Source: Planctomyces sp. SH-PL62 (GTDB lineage: Bacteria > Planctomycetota > Planctomycetia > Isosphaerales > Isosphaeraceae). From it: 64,000 nucleotides of DNA. The notes beneath the pieces were generated by a model. The model was given only the letters and a program-made list of their open reading frames with translations, did not search any database and was not told the DNA's origin. Below, piece by piece: positions 15,844 to 24,929 of the stretch; the stretch's first letter is position 1, and every line of letters starts with the position of its first letter. The stretch spans positions 22,055 to 86,054 of the forward strand of contig NZ_CP011275.1 of the NCBI RefSeq assembly GCF_001610895.1, given 5' to 3'. A program made the translations under genes and the position numbers.

Positions 15844-16570
15844 CCAGGTCGAACATGGCGTGGAGCCGCATGGTCTGCACGGCGTAGCTCCGGGGCTGCT
15901 TCTCCCCCGCTCCTTCATCGCGCCGGTGAAGGGCGTTGAGGAGGGCTCAGGCCGTCCGGGGCCGGAACTCCTCGAAGAAGGGCGGGTTCCGCCATTGCTA
16001 CAGGACCTTCGCCAGATCGCGGTGCTGGACCATCCCCCACTCGAATCCGCGGAAGATGAGGGCATCGGCCCGGTCGTCGTCGAGTTCCGCGTTCCTCATG
16101 CACTCGAAGCTGAGGGCATCCTGCTCCTGGAAGGCGGGCAGCGAGCCGACGGCCTCGGCGATGCGGAGGACGAAGTCCCGCTCGCCGTGGATCGTGTGCT
16201 TGCGGCGGACGAGCAACTCGGAGTTGAACGCCAATTTGTCGCACACGAAGACGCAGCCGCCGGCGCAGAAGCCGAGCGGGAACGACTTGTCCACGCTGTT
16301 GCGGACGCCCACGGCGAGGGCGACGCCCTCGGCGATCGGGCTCTTCAGGTCGAGGGTCCCGAAGAATCGGGAACCGTCCCTGAGCACGCCGAGTTTCTGT
16401 CGTTCGACGACGTAGCCCGCCTCCCCGAGCGTGTCGGAGACGACGTTCAGCACGCGGCTGTGGGCCAGCGGGAACCAGCGTCCCTCGGGCCGAGGTGCGA
16501 TGTACCGTTGGAGCTCCTCCGGTGTGACCGGCTTCGCTCCGCGGTGCAGGACGAGGTTGGAATCTGCCAT
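15844..16570 (-). pseudogene. DUF932-family (plasmid/phage-like) gene, broken
   Basis: The intact part from ATG 16570 (MADSNLVLHRGAKPVTPEEL ... FGTLDLKSPIAEGVALAVGV ... GFCAGGCVFVCDKLAFNSEL) is typical of DUF932 proteins carried on plasmids and phages; their function is unknown. It stops at a TAG (15998-16000), but homologous sequence goes on through WRNPPFFEEFRPRTA, then a second stop (TGA), then a small frame disturbance, to RSYAVQTMRLHAMFDLERN. The IS66 element then cuts in. Removing the IS restores ...LERN followed by TGA at 14373-14375, which was the natural end. Two nonsense changes show the gene was probably dead or dying. Confidence 0.8.
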
Positions 16571-16782
16571 TGGGGGGTGCTCCAGTCCGGTCGGGAGGCC
16601 GGGGCACCGAACCTTATCGAACGCGTCGCAAGCCTCCCTGGTCCGCAGGGGGGCCGTGAATCCGCGCCTACTCGGGATACAGATGGGCCGAGCATGGTAG
16701 CAGGCCTCGCGCGGGATGCAATCCGCGGCCCATGTCTTTTCGACGGCCCATTCGTGGCAGATGAGGCCTCCGGTCAGACGGA

Positions 16783-18054
16783 TCAGGGCCGGCCCTTCAG
16801 GCTTTCGTCCTTCGACTTCGGAGCAGGCTCGGCGTCCCTTTGTTTTTGTTCTCCAGTATGCGAATGTTCAATTATGCCGACCAACGACTCCACGAGGGTC
16901 TCCACCTCCTCCTCCCTAGGATTGCGGCGGCGGATGATTCCTTCGTGGTCGATCACATAGGACGTTGGGAACACTTGCGGACTCCATCGCGTGGTGATCG
17001 GTCCGCCAACTCCGCCGTCCCACCAGCATCGCCAGGTGATCTCGCCGGAATCGATGGACTTCTTCAGGGTCGTCCGCTCTTCGTCGGTGTTGACGCTGAG
17101 CAGGACGAACGGGCGGTTTCGGAACTTCTCCACGACGGCCCGTTCGCGGGGATACGCTGCACGGCAAGGGCCGCACCAGTTGCCCGAGAAGGTGAGCAGG
17201 ACGACCTTGCCTTTGTAGTCGCTGAGTTTGAAGCGCTCGCCGTCGACATCCTCGCCTTCGATTTCAGGTGCCGGCTTGCCGACGCTTAAATAGCGGAGTT
17301 CGAATAATTCGCCGCCGGCGATCTCGGAGAGAGTGCGCCCGTCCTCCTTGACGTCGCCGTAGTCGGACGCGGCTTGTTCAAGGAGGCCGGCGGCCTCTGC
17401 CTCCATCGCCGACACGTCGCTCTCGTTCAAGAATTCGGCGAACCCCTCTTTCCCGCGATGCGCGGCGAACTCATCGATTCTGTCCGGATTTTCCCGCAGC
17501 CAACGTATCATCTTGGCCCGATAGGCCAGTAAGCGCCCCAGTGCGAGACAGGCGGAGCCGCGCTCGACTCGCCCGGGGTTTTCTTTGAGCACGGCGCGGA
17601 TGAATCGCTCGGCGCCAACCCTGTCGAACAGAAAGAAGACCGATTGGCAGGCTTCGCCGACCCCTTGGTCCTTGGCGTGATCCCGCGACAGCAAGGCGAC
17701 GGCCCTTTCGGAGTGGTCCGAAGGCCCGGCTTTGGCCGTGCGGATGACGAAGACGAGGGCGCCGATCGCGGCGGAGTCGGCGGGCGAGGTTTCGGCCAAC
17801 TCAAGGGCGAGATCGGAATTCGCGGCGACAGCGGCGAGATAGGCGTCCACCGCCCCTCTACGCCGATCCGGGTCGGACGCCTGCAACCCCGCCTGATATG
17901 CCTGCAACGCACGCGCTTGAGAGTCCTTGATGGCCTGCAGGCGTTCCGCTGGAGAAGCTACTGGTGGCGACACGTCCCCCTGGGCTGGGCAGGGTTGCCA
18001 AGACGCGCCGATCGACACCAACAACGTCAACGCCTCGATCATGCGATAACGCAT
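16783..18054 (-). CDS. TlpA/MauD-type thioredoxin with long N-terminal helical domain
   Basis: 423 aa. The ATG at 18054 is chosen because a signal peptide follows (MRYRMIEALTLLVSIGASWQ ... AQG) and CGAGG lies upstream. Residues 30-250 are an all-helical, repeat-like region (AVDAYLAAVAANSDLALELA ... ALGRLLAYRAKMIRWL). From about 260 there is an AhpC/TlpA domain: GKPAPEIEGEDVDGERFKLS, then GNWCGPCR with the redox pair Cys294/Cys297, then VFPTSYVIDHEGIIRRR with the cis-Pro. Such proteins act outside the cytoplasmic membrane on disulfides. It is the last gene of the set and lies 44 bp after the MauE-type gene, which suggests both serve one pathway. Confidence 0.85.
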   Translation of the reverse strand: MRYRMIEALTLLVSIGASWQPCPAQGDVSPPVASPAERLQAIKDSQARALQAYQAGLQASDPDRRRGAVDAYLAAVAANSDLALELAETSPADSAAIGALVFVIRTAKAGPSDHSERAVALLSRDHAKDQGVGEACQSVFFLFDRVGAERFIRAVLKENPGRVERGSACLALGRLLAYRAKMIRWLRENPDRIDEFAAHRGKEGFAEFLNESDVSAMEAEAAGLLEQAASDYGDVKEDGRTLSEIAGGELFELRYLSVGKPAPEIEGEDVDGERFKLSDYKGKVVLLTFSGNWCGPCRAAYPRERAVVEKFRNRPFVLLSVNTDEERTTLKKSIDSGEITWRCWWDGGVGGPITTRWSPQVFPTSYVIDHEGIIRRRNPREEEVETLVESLVGIIEHSHTGEQKQRDAEPAPKSKDESLKGRP

Positions 18055-18098
18055 CACGAACCTCGGTTCTCTGTTCGGCCTCGGCGACCGCTCCGAGC

Positions 18099-19037
18099 CT
18101 ATCTGATCCGGCCGGCCAACTTCTCTTCGGCTTGGCGACGGTCGCCCGACGACGAGGGGAGCGAGAACGCGACGACGACCCCGTTCCGCAATATTATCTC
18201 CGCAGGAGTGGCGACGATCCATCTCTTCGCGTCGCTGAGTCGCCCTACCGCGCAGGCCGTGGACTCGGGCGCGAGGCGATCGGCCGGATTGGCGTACGGC
18301 GGCATTTCGATCAGTGCGATGGCGGATCCATCGGATTTCTCGGAATGCTCCCGAGTCTCGCGTTCGTACTGCGGAATCGCCTTCCGACAGGCCTCACAGC
18401 CGTGATGATAGAGTACGACCTTCCACTCCCCTCTCGCGAGCCGATCGGCTACGTCGATGTATTCAAGCAGGGGGAAGCGATCGCCTATCCAGGCCTCCGG
18501 TCTAAGTGGAAATGCGGTCACGGCGTCAACCCTACCGTCCCAAGGCGCCACTCGCATCCCCAGAGGCATCCCGATCCAGACGATAGAGGCGACGACGACC
18601 GCAGCCCGCGCGGGATGGGTGCCCACCCGTGGGGTTCGCGAGACATCGGGCTGGATACGGGCGAAGGCGACGACGGCCGAAAGATCGAACGCGACCATGA
18701 GCCATGGGTTCAAGACGACGGTTCCGAAGCATCCGCAGGACGAGTTGCCCCCAACCGCCTTCCACAAGGCGACTGCGGCGAAAGCCGCGAAGAGACACTG
18801 GACCCATCGGCGAGTCGCTGCAGGATGCAAGCCCGTCAGCAACCAGACGCCGACGCTGAACTCGAACGTCACGAGGGCCGCGACAAGCCAGCGATGGGCG
18901 GCTCCTTGTGCAAGGTCGGCGGCGTCACCCGACTTGAGCCAGGCGGCTGCGAGGAGGACCGCGCCGCACGAAATTCGGACCACGTCGTAGCCAGAAAGCG
19001 CGAGTCGACGCGTTGGTGTACTAGGATCAGTAGGCAT
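18099..19037 (-). CDS. MauE/DoxX-type membrane redox protein with C-terminal CxxC domain
   Basis: 312 aa. The ATG 19037 overlaps the end of the preceding gene by 11 bp. Four membrane segments are visible in the first 160 residues ([64 protein letters not shown]), with the MauE signature SSCGCFG (Cys101, Cys103). The C-terminal part is a soluble domain with [19 protein letters not shown] (Cys214/Cys217), a thioredoxin-like CxxC. MauE is known to help form disulfides in methylamine dehydrogenase. Here the fusion with its own CxxC domain suggests thiol transfer across the membrane to the TlpA-type protein or to the small 8-Cys peptide nearby; that last step is inference. Confidence 0.8.
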   Translation of the reverse strand: MPTDPSTPTRRLALSGYDVVRISCGAVLLAAAWLKSGDAADLAQGAAHRWLVAALVTFEFSVGVWLLTGLHPAATRRWVQCLFAAFAAVALWKAVGGNSSCGCFGTVVLNPWLMVAFDLSAVVAFARIQPDVSRTPRVGTHPARAAVVVASIVWIGMPLGMRVAPWDGRVDAVTAFPLRPEAWIGDRFPLLEYIDVADRLARGEWKVVLYHHGCEACRKAIPQYERETREHSEKSDGSAIALIEMPPYANPADRLAPESTACAVGRLSDAKRWIVATPAEIILRNGVVVAFSLPSSSGDRRQAEEKLAGRIR

Positions 19038-20121
19038 CGTGCGCGATCGCCTCACCCGCGGATCGCGTCGCGAGCGCCTGCCAAATACGCGGGGGCGGAC
19101 AATGTTCCCACCAGCCTCCCGGGTTACGCGACGCGCCGACTGGATGACCGGTCAGCGAATCCGCCGGCCAGGATTGGATCGAGTCCTTGACGAAGCGGAC
19201 CGACCCGTCGCCCAGCAGGCAGTTGATACCGCCGGGATGTAGACTGCCTGCGGATGACGCGTGCGCGGCTCCCCCCGCAGCCAGGGCCACTTTCGCGTGC
19301 ATGTTCGGGGGATAGAACGCGGTGAACATGGTGTCCCCCCAGTTGCCAGTCATGTACCAGCCGTACTTGGACGACGAGGAGTGACTCAGAAGGTCGAACC
19401 GTCGGAAGAGGCCGGTCGCCTTCTCTGCTGCGAAGATCGTGTTGCTCAGGCCGTCGCTGACGGCGGCGAGTGTGATCGGCGAGATGTCGTTGAAGCTGCC
19501 GTCCGATTGAGCCGCCAGGGGCGGAGCGATGACGCAGTGCGAGGCGGGAGATGGGACCGCATCGACGTGATGTGCGCCGAAGCAGCCGGAGTAACTGGTG
19601 AGGGCGACGTTCAACCGTTCTCCCTCGACCGCCAGGCCGTGCCTCAGCATCCGGTCTACGTTGGCCTGGACCGCTCGACCCGCGCCCGGATCGGTTGGGC
19701 AGGCGTACGCATCGACGGCCATTGTGTGTATGGTCCTATTCTCACGCCCGAGTATCGTCACGTTTTGGTTGATCGCGTTGTATAGAGAGGCTTGCTCCAT
19801 CCCGGGAAGGATCATGATCAGGAAGCTCTTGTCGACGATGGACGACGTGCAGGGCGGTCTCGTCCCGGAGTACCGGGGGTCGTACGTCATCATCCGACCG
19901 GGCGGAAGCGATGAGAAGGCGTCTACGTAAACGTGAAGGGCCACCCCGATCTGCTTGAGATTGTTGGCGCATTTCGCGCGCCGGGCCGCCTCTCGCGCCG
20001 ATTGAACCGCTGGGACCAACATACCTACCAAGATGGCCATGATCGCCACGACAACCAGTAGCTCGATCAGCGTGAACGCGGAACAGGTCCTGAGCCGCGG
20101 CCTTCTCATGGCGATCTCCAC
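19027..20121 (-). CDS. DUF1559 pseudopilin-like protein
   Basis: 364 aa. It has the type IV prepilin N-terminus [20 protein letters not shown] (cleavage expected before Phe, after a basic leader) followed by the planctomycete-typical DUF1559 body: [38 protein letters not shown], and near the end [23 protein letters not shown]1559 proteins are greatly expanded in planctomycetes; they are thought to be exported pseudopilins, role unknown. It is embedded in the minus-strand set between the secreted protein and the MauE-type gene and may be coupled to the latter. Confidence 0.93.
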   Translation of the reverse strand: MEIAMRRPRLRTCSAFTLIELLVVVAIMAILVGMLVPAVQSAREAARRAKCANNLKQIGVALHVYVDAFSSLPPGRMMTYDPRYSGTRPPCTSSIVDKSFLIMILPGMEQASLYNAINQNVTILGRENRTIHTMAVDAYACPTDPGAGRAVQANVDRMLRHGLAVEGERLNVALTSYSGCFGAHHVDAVPSPASHCVIAPPLAAQSDGSFNDISPITLAAVSDGLSNTIFAAEKATGLFRRFDLLSHSSSSKYGWYMTGNWGDTMFTAFYPPNMHAKVALAAGGAAHASSAGSLHPGGINCLLGDGSVRFVKDSIQSWPADSLTGHPVGASRNPGGWWEHCPPPRIWQALATRSAGEAIAHDAY

Positions 20122-20160
20122 GGGTGATGGGGGGCCGGGCGATTTAGGGGCGCGATGCCG

Positions 20161-21153
20161 TCAGGCAGCCGCCCGCCTCGTGTTTGAGCGTGCGGCGAAA
20201 TGTCGAAGGGCCGCGAGGCATGCGAGGCCGCCGCCGAAGATCCAATAATCGATCCGCGGACTTGAATGGGGGGTGAGGATTGCATCCGAGACGCCGAAGA
20301 CGCTCAGTTTGAACTGCGATTCCGGCACGTCTCCGAACTTCACGTTGTGCAGTTGGAACACGTCGGCCCCTTCGCCTCTCCCACCCGGGTAGATGAATTC
20401 GAACCTCCCATTCTCGGGGAACACCTGGCCCGAATCCCACCTCCGGCTTTCCACCGAGCCCTTGTACCGAGAGCCTGGGGGCATTTGGGTGCCCGGACGG
20501 CCCGTCGCGACCTCGACGTCATAATCGACGAGCGACCAATCGAGATCCGGTTCGAACGCCATCCGTCCACCTCCGACCCAATGCGAGGGGTCCGCGATCG
20601 TGAAACGGACTTCAACGCGCGAGGCACCTGTAGACGCCGCCCTCTCCTCCACGCTCGACATCTTGAAGGAGGGGTGGCGTATCATGCTCATCACCGTGGC
20701 GTCGCCGATCGTGTAGGCGGCTTTCATGTACCTGTCGACGCCCAAACTGATGACGGTCGCGGCACTGTCGCCCACATTCGTGCCTCGAGACACGGAGTTG
20801 ACGATGAAGGGGAGATCCGCCGAAGGCCGCCCCAACTGGAAGAAGAACTCAGGAGTTCGGCACTGCACGGCCTCTCGCGAGGTCTTCTGGCCGCGGATGT
20901 CGGAATAGCGACTGACGACCATCCTTCTGTCGCCGTCTACGAAGTACTCGTTGTCCCTGACGATGTCGCCGTTCGAGACGAGACGGCCGTAGCAGGCTAC
21001 TTTCGAGGCCGCGGATGCGAGCTTGGCCTGGGCCGTCGGATAGTCTTTGAGAAATCGTGCGGCTTGGGGTTGCGGCGAATCCGCAGCCCCGCTCGATCCC
21101 CAAGTGGTAAGGACGGCGACCAGCGCGCAGGCGATCGTCGGCGTGATCTTCAC
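20161..21153 (-). CDS. secreted protein with C-terminal membrane anchor, unknown family
   Basis: 330 aa. A GTG start at 21153 is chosen because GGAGGA lies 7 bases before it and a signal peptide follows at once (VKITPTIACALVAVLTTWGS). An ATG 15 bp upstream is the alternative. The mature part is beta-rich with many charged loops (DGDRRMVVSRYSDIRGQKTS ... VEVRFTIADPSHWVGGGRMA) and ends with one membrane segment before a basic tail (DYWIFGGGLACLAALRHFAA then RSNTRRAAA), the layout of a C-terminally anchored surface protein. It has no recognised domain. It lies 137 bp after the 8-Cys peptide gene on the same strand. Confidence 0.75.
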   Translation of the reverse strand: MKITPTIACALVAVLTTWGSSGAADSPQPQAARFLKDYPTAQAKLASAASKVACYGRLVSNGDIVRDNEYFVDGDRRMVVSRYSDIRGQKTSREAVQCRTPEFFFQLGRPSADLPFIVNSVSRGTNVGDSAATVISLGVDRYMKAAYTIGDATVMSMIRHPSFKMSSVEERAASTGASRVEVRFTIADPSHWVGGGRMAFEPDLDWSLVDYDVEVATGRPGTQMPPGSRYKGSVESRRWDSGQVFPENGRFEFIYPGGRGEGADVFQLHNVKFGDVPESQFKLSVFGVSDAILTPHSSPRIDYWIFGGGLACLAALRHFAARSNTRRAAA

Positions 21154-21290
21154 CAGCGGGTCCTCCATTTCGGATGAACGTCGATTTGAGGATCCATCAG
21201 CGACGGATCCTACCCGGCCTGTCCGTCTCCGATGCCGGTCGGACGCGTCGAGGGGGCCGCCGAACGGCGGTCCCCCCCGAGCAGAATCCG

Positions 21291-21536
21291 TCAAGGGTTG
21301 TTGAAACACATGCCGGACCGGCAGCCGCAGGGAGGACGGCAGTCCTGATCCCCCGTGGCGCCCCCGCAACCCGTGGGCGTCGTCGGACAGGTGCAAGAGG
21401 CGTTGTTGCACGTCGTCAGGGCGCCGACGTCCACATCGGCCTGCACGGAGGGAGTCAAGACCGAAGCCCCAGCGAGGAGGGTGGTCGCCCCCAGAACGAA
21501 GGAACACGCATCAACGAAGCTCTTGATCCGCGTCAT
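21291..21536 (-). CDS. small secreted peptide with eight cysteines
   Basis: 81 aa. A signal peptide is clear: MTRIKSFVDACSFVLGATTL LAGASVLTPSVQA, cut near residue 33. The mature part of about 48 residues holds Cys at 43, 48, 50, 57, 66, 70, 72 and 77, with Thr, Gly and Pro between them (CNNASCTC ... GCGG ... CRPPCGCRSGMC). This density needs disulfide formation or metal binding, and two redox proteins are encoded downstream. No family recognised. An IS5 element lies 54 bp upstream of the start and separates it from the DUF1573 gene, so its original promoter or operon link may be cut. Confidence 0.72.
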   Translation of the reverse strand: MTRIKSFVDACSFVLGATTLLAGASVLTPSVQADVDVGALTTCNNASCTCPTTPTGCGGATGDQDCRPPCGCRSGMCFNNP

Positions 21537-21591
21537 TCAATCGATCCTCCTAGAGAACGAGATCCGAACACAGCCCTATGAACCACGCTAA

Positions 21592-22504
21592 GAGGCTCGG
21601 ACAAAACCTATCCGGCGATGGGCAATTCGTCGTGCGATAGCCTGTAGCAGATGACGCTCGCGGCGAGGGTGGCCCAGGCTTCCCGGACGACCAGCAGGCG
21701 GTCGTAGCGGACCCGCATCCGTCGCAGCCCCTTCAGCCAGCTGATCGTCCGCTCGACGACCCATCGGACCTTGCCCAGGCCGCTGCCGTGCGGCGTCCCC
21801 CGCCTGGCGATGTGGGGCTCGATCCCCAGCCATCGCAGCAGGTCCCGGGTCGCTTCCGAGTCGTAGCCCCGGTCGGCGAACAGGTCGTCGGGCAGCTCCT
21901 TCGGGCGGCCCGGCCTGCCGCCGACGCTCGGATAGTCGAGGACCAACGGGATGATCTGGCGGTGGTCGGAGGCGTTCGCCCCCGCCGTCCGGATCGCCAG
22001 GGGCACCCCCCGACGGTCGACCATCAGCGTGTGTTTCGACCCCTTCCGGCTGCGGTCGACGGGGCTCGGGCCGGTCGCCTCGCCGCCGCCGAAGGCCCGG
22101 ATCGTCACCCCGTCGACGACGACCGTGTCGGCGTCGAGCCTCCCGGCCCGCTTCAACGCCCCGAGCAGGTCGGCGTGCAAGCGGGCCCAAACGCCCAGGA
22201 GTTCCCAGGCCCTCAGGCGCCGGGCCGCCGTGCGGCCCGAGCATCCCATCTCGGCCGGGACGTCCTCCCAGCGGCAGCCGGTCGCCAGGACGAACCAGAT
22301 GACCCGCAAGGCCTTGCGATGCGGGATCGGCGGGCGTCCCCCCTTGCGGCCGACGGGCTGCTCCGGCGGAAGGTGGTGGGCGACCTGGTCGTAGAAGTCC
22401 TCGGGCATGCGGGCGGCGGCCATGGCGTGGGCCCTCCGGTGAAGGATCGACGCCATGGCAAGCCTTCAGATCACATGCCGATCAGGAGGTTTTGTCCGAG
22501 CTTC
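21592..22504 (-). mobile_element. IS5-family element (single-frame transposase)
   Basis: A 913-bp element. Ends share GCTCGGACAAAACCT (left) and its complement (right), with flanking TAA at 21589-21591 and 22505-22507 that fits the 3-bp TNA duplication of some IS5 groups. It lies between the DUF1573 gene and the 8-Cys peptide gene, 18 bp after the former. Confidence 0.85.
21608..22456 (-). CDS. IS5-family transposase
   Basis: 282 aa, one intact frame. Motifs are HHLPPEQPVGRKGGRPPIPH and GCRWEDVPAEMGCSGRTAAR in the N-terminal part, then the DDE core VVVDGVTIRAFGGGEATGPS, DDLFADRGYDSEATRDLL and GKVRWVVERTISWLKGLRRM. ATG 22423 is a possible alternative start. The copy looks intact and may be active. 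Confidence 0.92.
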   Translation of the reverse strand: MASILHRRAHAMAAARMPEDFYDQVAHHLPPEQPVGRKGGRPPIPHRKALRVIWFVLATGCRWEDVPAEMGCSGRTAARRLRAWELLGVWARLHADLLGALKRAGRLDADTVVVDGVTIRAFGGGEATGPSPVDRSRKGSKHTLMVDRRGVPLAIRTAGANASDHRQIIPLVLDYPSVGGRPGRPKELPDDLFADRGYDSEATRDLLRWLGIEPHIARRGTPHGSGLGKVRWVVERTISWLKGLRRMRVRYDRLLVVREAWATLAASVICYRLSHDELPIAG

Positions 22505-22522
22505 TAAGTCACGGGAGCTGTC

Positions 22523-23035
22523 TCATCGAGCGATGCACGCATATTCGACGTTGGCGTAGGCGCTGACGAAAGACGGGCAGTCGGTATAGATCCCGATAGT
22601 ACGCTTCTCGCGACCTTCACCGCCCGGCTTGATCCGGAAGCGGACTTCCCCTTTGCTCCATCGAGGGATGCGGACCGGAAGATCCTCGATGCGGACGCAT
22701 GAACAGTCGGAGTTGGTCCCGACCACGTTATAGTCGGTTGAGGACATGTTGTAGACGACGAACGTCGCTTTGGCCTCGTCGTCGTCGCGGACGACGCCGA
22801 GGTCGCTTGGCGGTTTTTCGACGTAGAACGACCGCCCCTGCAGGTAGACCACGGCCGGCCAAGGCGACCCGAACCGTAGGTATGAGAGAGCGACGACGCA
22901 GACTGCGGCGACCGTCGTCACGGTCAGGAAGCGTACGACCCAAGCCTTCCACGTCACGCTCGGATTCGCCGTCGGCGTTCGACTCGACTCCGACTCGCAT
23001 TCGCGGGCGTCGGATGTCTCGACATCTCGGTCCAT
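22523..23035 (-). CDS. membrane-anchored DUF1573-family protein
   Basis: 170 aa. A polar N-terminus is followed by one membrane segment (residues 32-55, WVVRFLTVTTVAAVCVVALS) and then a beta-sandwich-like domain with FVVYNMSSTDYNVVGTNSDC at the start of the family motif (SDCSC, Cys111/Cys113) and IPRWSKGEVRFRIKPGGEG. DUF1573 proteins are extracytoplasmic and often lie next to MauE/thioredoxin genes, which fits this locus. It sits about 100 bp after the glycosyltransferase gene and before the IS5 element. Confidence 0.8.
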   Translation of the reverse strand: MDRDVETSDARECESESSRTPTANPSVTWKAWVVRFLTVTTVAAVCVVALSYLRFGSPWPAVVYLQGRSFYVEKPPSDLGVVRDDDEAKATFVVYNMSSTDYNVVGTNSDCSCVRIEDLPVRIPRWSKGEVRFRIKPGGEGREKRTIGIYTDCPSFVSAYANVEYACIAR

Positions 23036-23139
23036 CGGATCGGCCTTCCCTTCTTCAAAGAGGCTGCGTCGCAGCCCATAAGTCAGGAATCTCCCATGAT
23101 AGGCGACGGCCTCGCGTGCGGTTCAGCCCCGGGATGGGA

Positions 23140-24297
23140 TCATAAGCCGATCCGGGGAGGGGACGGTTTGAACTTGAGCATCCCGACGAGCCGCGTCTTC
23201 CACGTCCCGAAAGCTCGGCTGGCTACACGCAACCTCGCCTCGACGGCTTGGCGATCGCGGGGACATTCGCGGAGGACTTCCGCCCAGAGGCGGAACGCCT
23301 CGCGCAGCCGCCCTCGTTCCTCGGCCAGAAGCGCGAGGTTGCGAAGAGGAAGATGCCCGTACACGCCGTCGACCGAGCACAGGAAGAGGCGAGGGCGCTC
23401 AAGCCGCAGAAGTCGGCGCCAACCGGCCTCCGCGCCGTCCAAATCGCCGGCGAGCTTTTTGATGCACGAGTCGCGGAATATGAGTTCGCCGTCGTCCGGG
23501 AACGACGACAGTCCCTCCCGACACGCCGCCGAGGCATCGTCCAGAGAGCCTGCCAGTTGATGGGCCAGCGCCTTGGCGATGTACAGATTCCTACGGATCG
23601 GCATATCCGGCTTGGACGACGCGAGTCCAGCGTCCAGGTAGCCTAAGGCGTCGTCGAGAAGCCTGCCGTCGATTGACGCGCGGCCGAGGTTCAGGAGGGT
23701 GAAAGGATCGTCCGGAGTTTCCTGCAACTCTTCGAGAAGCAGCGAGACCTTCCGCTCGGATTTGCGCTTGTCGACCTCTGGATCGGAGTATCCGGTGTGG
23801 GTGATGATCACGTCCGTCCACCGTACGCCGACGCCCACGCGTTCCAAGGCGGGCAGGATCTGCTCGTGGATCTTGCCGGACCACCGAACGGCGTCGTTGC
23901 GGGGGAATAAGCGGACCTGGTCGACGACGAAGCCCGTCGGAGCACCAGGGATGTTGGATCGGACTGACGCCACATAGGCCTCGTCCGTATCGACGAGGCC
24001 GTCGAAGAGAGACCGCAGACGACGGCGGCAGCACTCGTCGAGACGATCGTCCGCGTCGAGCCAGAAGATATAATCGCCAGCGGCGAAGTCGATGGCTGCG
24101 TTACGGGCGACCGAGAAATCGTCGGTCCAAGGAACTTCGTAGATTCGGGCTCCGAATTCTCTTGCGATCTCGCGCGTCCGATCCACCGATCCTGTATCGA
24201 CGACCACGATCTCATCGAAGAGGTCGACGACGCAGCTCAAGCAGCCGGCAAGGTTCGTCTCCTCGTCCCGGACGATCATGGTTAGGCTTACCTGCAT
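23140..24297 (-). CDS. GT2 glycosyltransferase with C-terminal TPR (SunS-like layout)
   Basis: 385 aa from ATG 24297. The GT-A fold is plain: SLTMIVRDEETNLAGCL, DEIVVVDTGSVDRT, WTDDFSVARNAA, and the metal-binding WLDADDRL (Asp81, Asp83), then RWSGKIHEQILPALER. From about 215 there are TPR-like helices (FTLLNLGRASIDGRLLDDAL). The layout matches GT2-TPR enzymes such as the peptide S-glycosyltransferase SunS and a related domain at the end of the protein encoded at 46622-50632. An upstream ATG at 24417 with an AGAGG site would add 40 residues of poor quality. It heads the minus-strand set that includes the 8-Cys peptide, a possible acceptor; that is inference. Confidence 0.85.
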   Translation of the reverse strand: MQVSLTMIVRDEETNLAGCLSCVVDLFDEIVVVDTGSVDRTREIAREFGARIYEVPWTDDFSVARNAAIDFAAGDYIFWLDADDRLDECCRRRLRSLFDGLVDTDEAYVASVRSNIPGAPTGFVVDQVRLFPRNDAVRWSGKIHEQILPALERVGVGVRWTDVIITHTGYSDPEVDKRKSERKVSLLLEELQETPDDPFTLLNLGRASIDGRLLDDALGYLDAGLASSKPDMPIRRNLYIAKALAHQLAGSLDDASAACREGLSSFPDDGELIFRDSCIKKLAGDLDGAEAGWRRLLRLERPRLFLCSVDGVYGHLPLRNLALLAEERGRLREAFRLWAEVLRECPRDRQAVEARLRVASRAFGTWKTRLVGMLKFKPSPPRIGL

Positions 24298-24527
24298 CCG
24301 ACGCGGCGAAGCCCCCGGCACCCAGGTCCGGTGGACGCGACGTCCGGGAGGGTGGGGTCGGCCCATTCGCAGCCAGTGCAACATATCTCGAGATGCCGAG
24401 TACGGAGCCCGCGGCATGGAGACATCCTCTCAGTAGCCTCGAAGCGAGGCTCTCGCGAGCGTCGCGACGACGGCGGACGGGCGTCATTCGACGTTTCCAA
24501 CCCGATAGTCAGATCCACACGGGTTGT

Positions 24528-24545
24528 GAGATAGACAAATATCTC
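24528..24545. promoter_or_regulatory. inverted repeat in AT-rich DNA upstream of the GT2 gene
   Basis: GAGATA-GACAAA-TATCTC lies about 110-230 bp upstream of the possible glycosyltransferase starts, in one of the few AT-rich stretches of this region. It could be an operator of the minus-strand set. No clear -10/-35 pair was assigned. Confidence 0.35.
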
Positions 24546-24677
24546 CTGAATCCTGTCTAATCAAGGAAAAAACTGGAAACTTTACTGACCGTCACAGATT
24601 TTGGAGGGGGCGTGCCCGCCTGCTGACATGATCTGACGAAACGGCCATGATCCACGGTGCACGGAAGGAGGTGGATC

Positions 24678-24914
24678 ATGGCCGACGGGACCGTGGCGCG
24701 GTCCTCGCGGTCGCCCCGGGGCCCCGCAACGCGGACAAGGCGCCTTCATGGGGGCTCGGCGGGGAGGTACGATCGGACCGGGCGTCTCGGCGCTCATGGC
24801 TCGCGTCTCCGGGGGATGAGGCTCGTTTCCAACCCCATTCCCCGGGACGCGGGCCCTAACTTTCAAGCCCCCAACCACTTCGCATCGATCTACGCCTCCC
24901 TTCGGTCGAGTTGA
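24678..24914 (+). CDS. possible small gene whose ribosome site lies in a hairpin
   Basis: A 78-codon frame (MADGTVARSSRSPRGPATRT...) starts 8 bases after AAGGAGG. The ribosome site and start lie within an 11-bp inverted repeat, CCATGATCCAC (24645-24655) and its complement (24671-24681), which could hide the start. The protein is Arg/Ser/Gly-rich and resembles translation of GC-rich non-coding DNA, so the call rests on the ribosome site alone. The rest of 24418-24929 shows no gene. Confidence 0.25.
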   Translation: MADGTVARSSRSPRGPATRTRRLHGGSAGRYDRTGRLGAHGSRLRGMRLVSNPIPRDAGPNFQAPNHFASIYASLRSS

Positions 24915-24929
24915 GCGAGGAGTGTCTAG

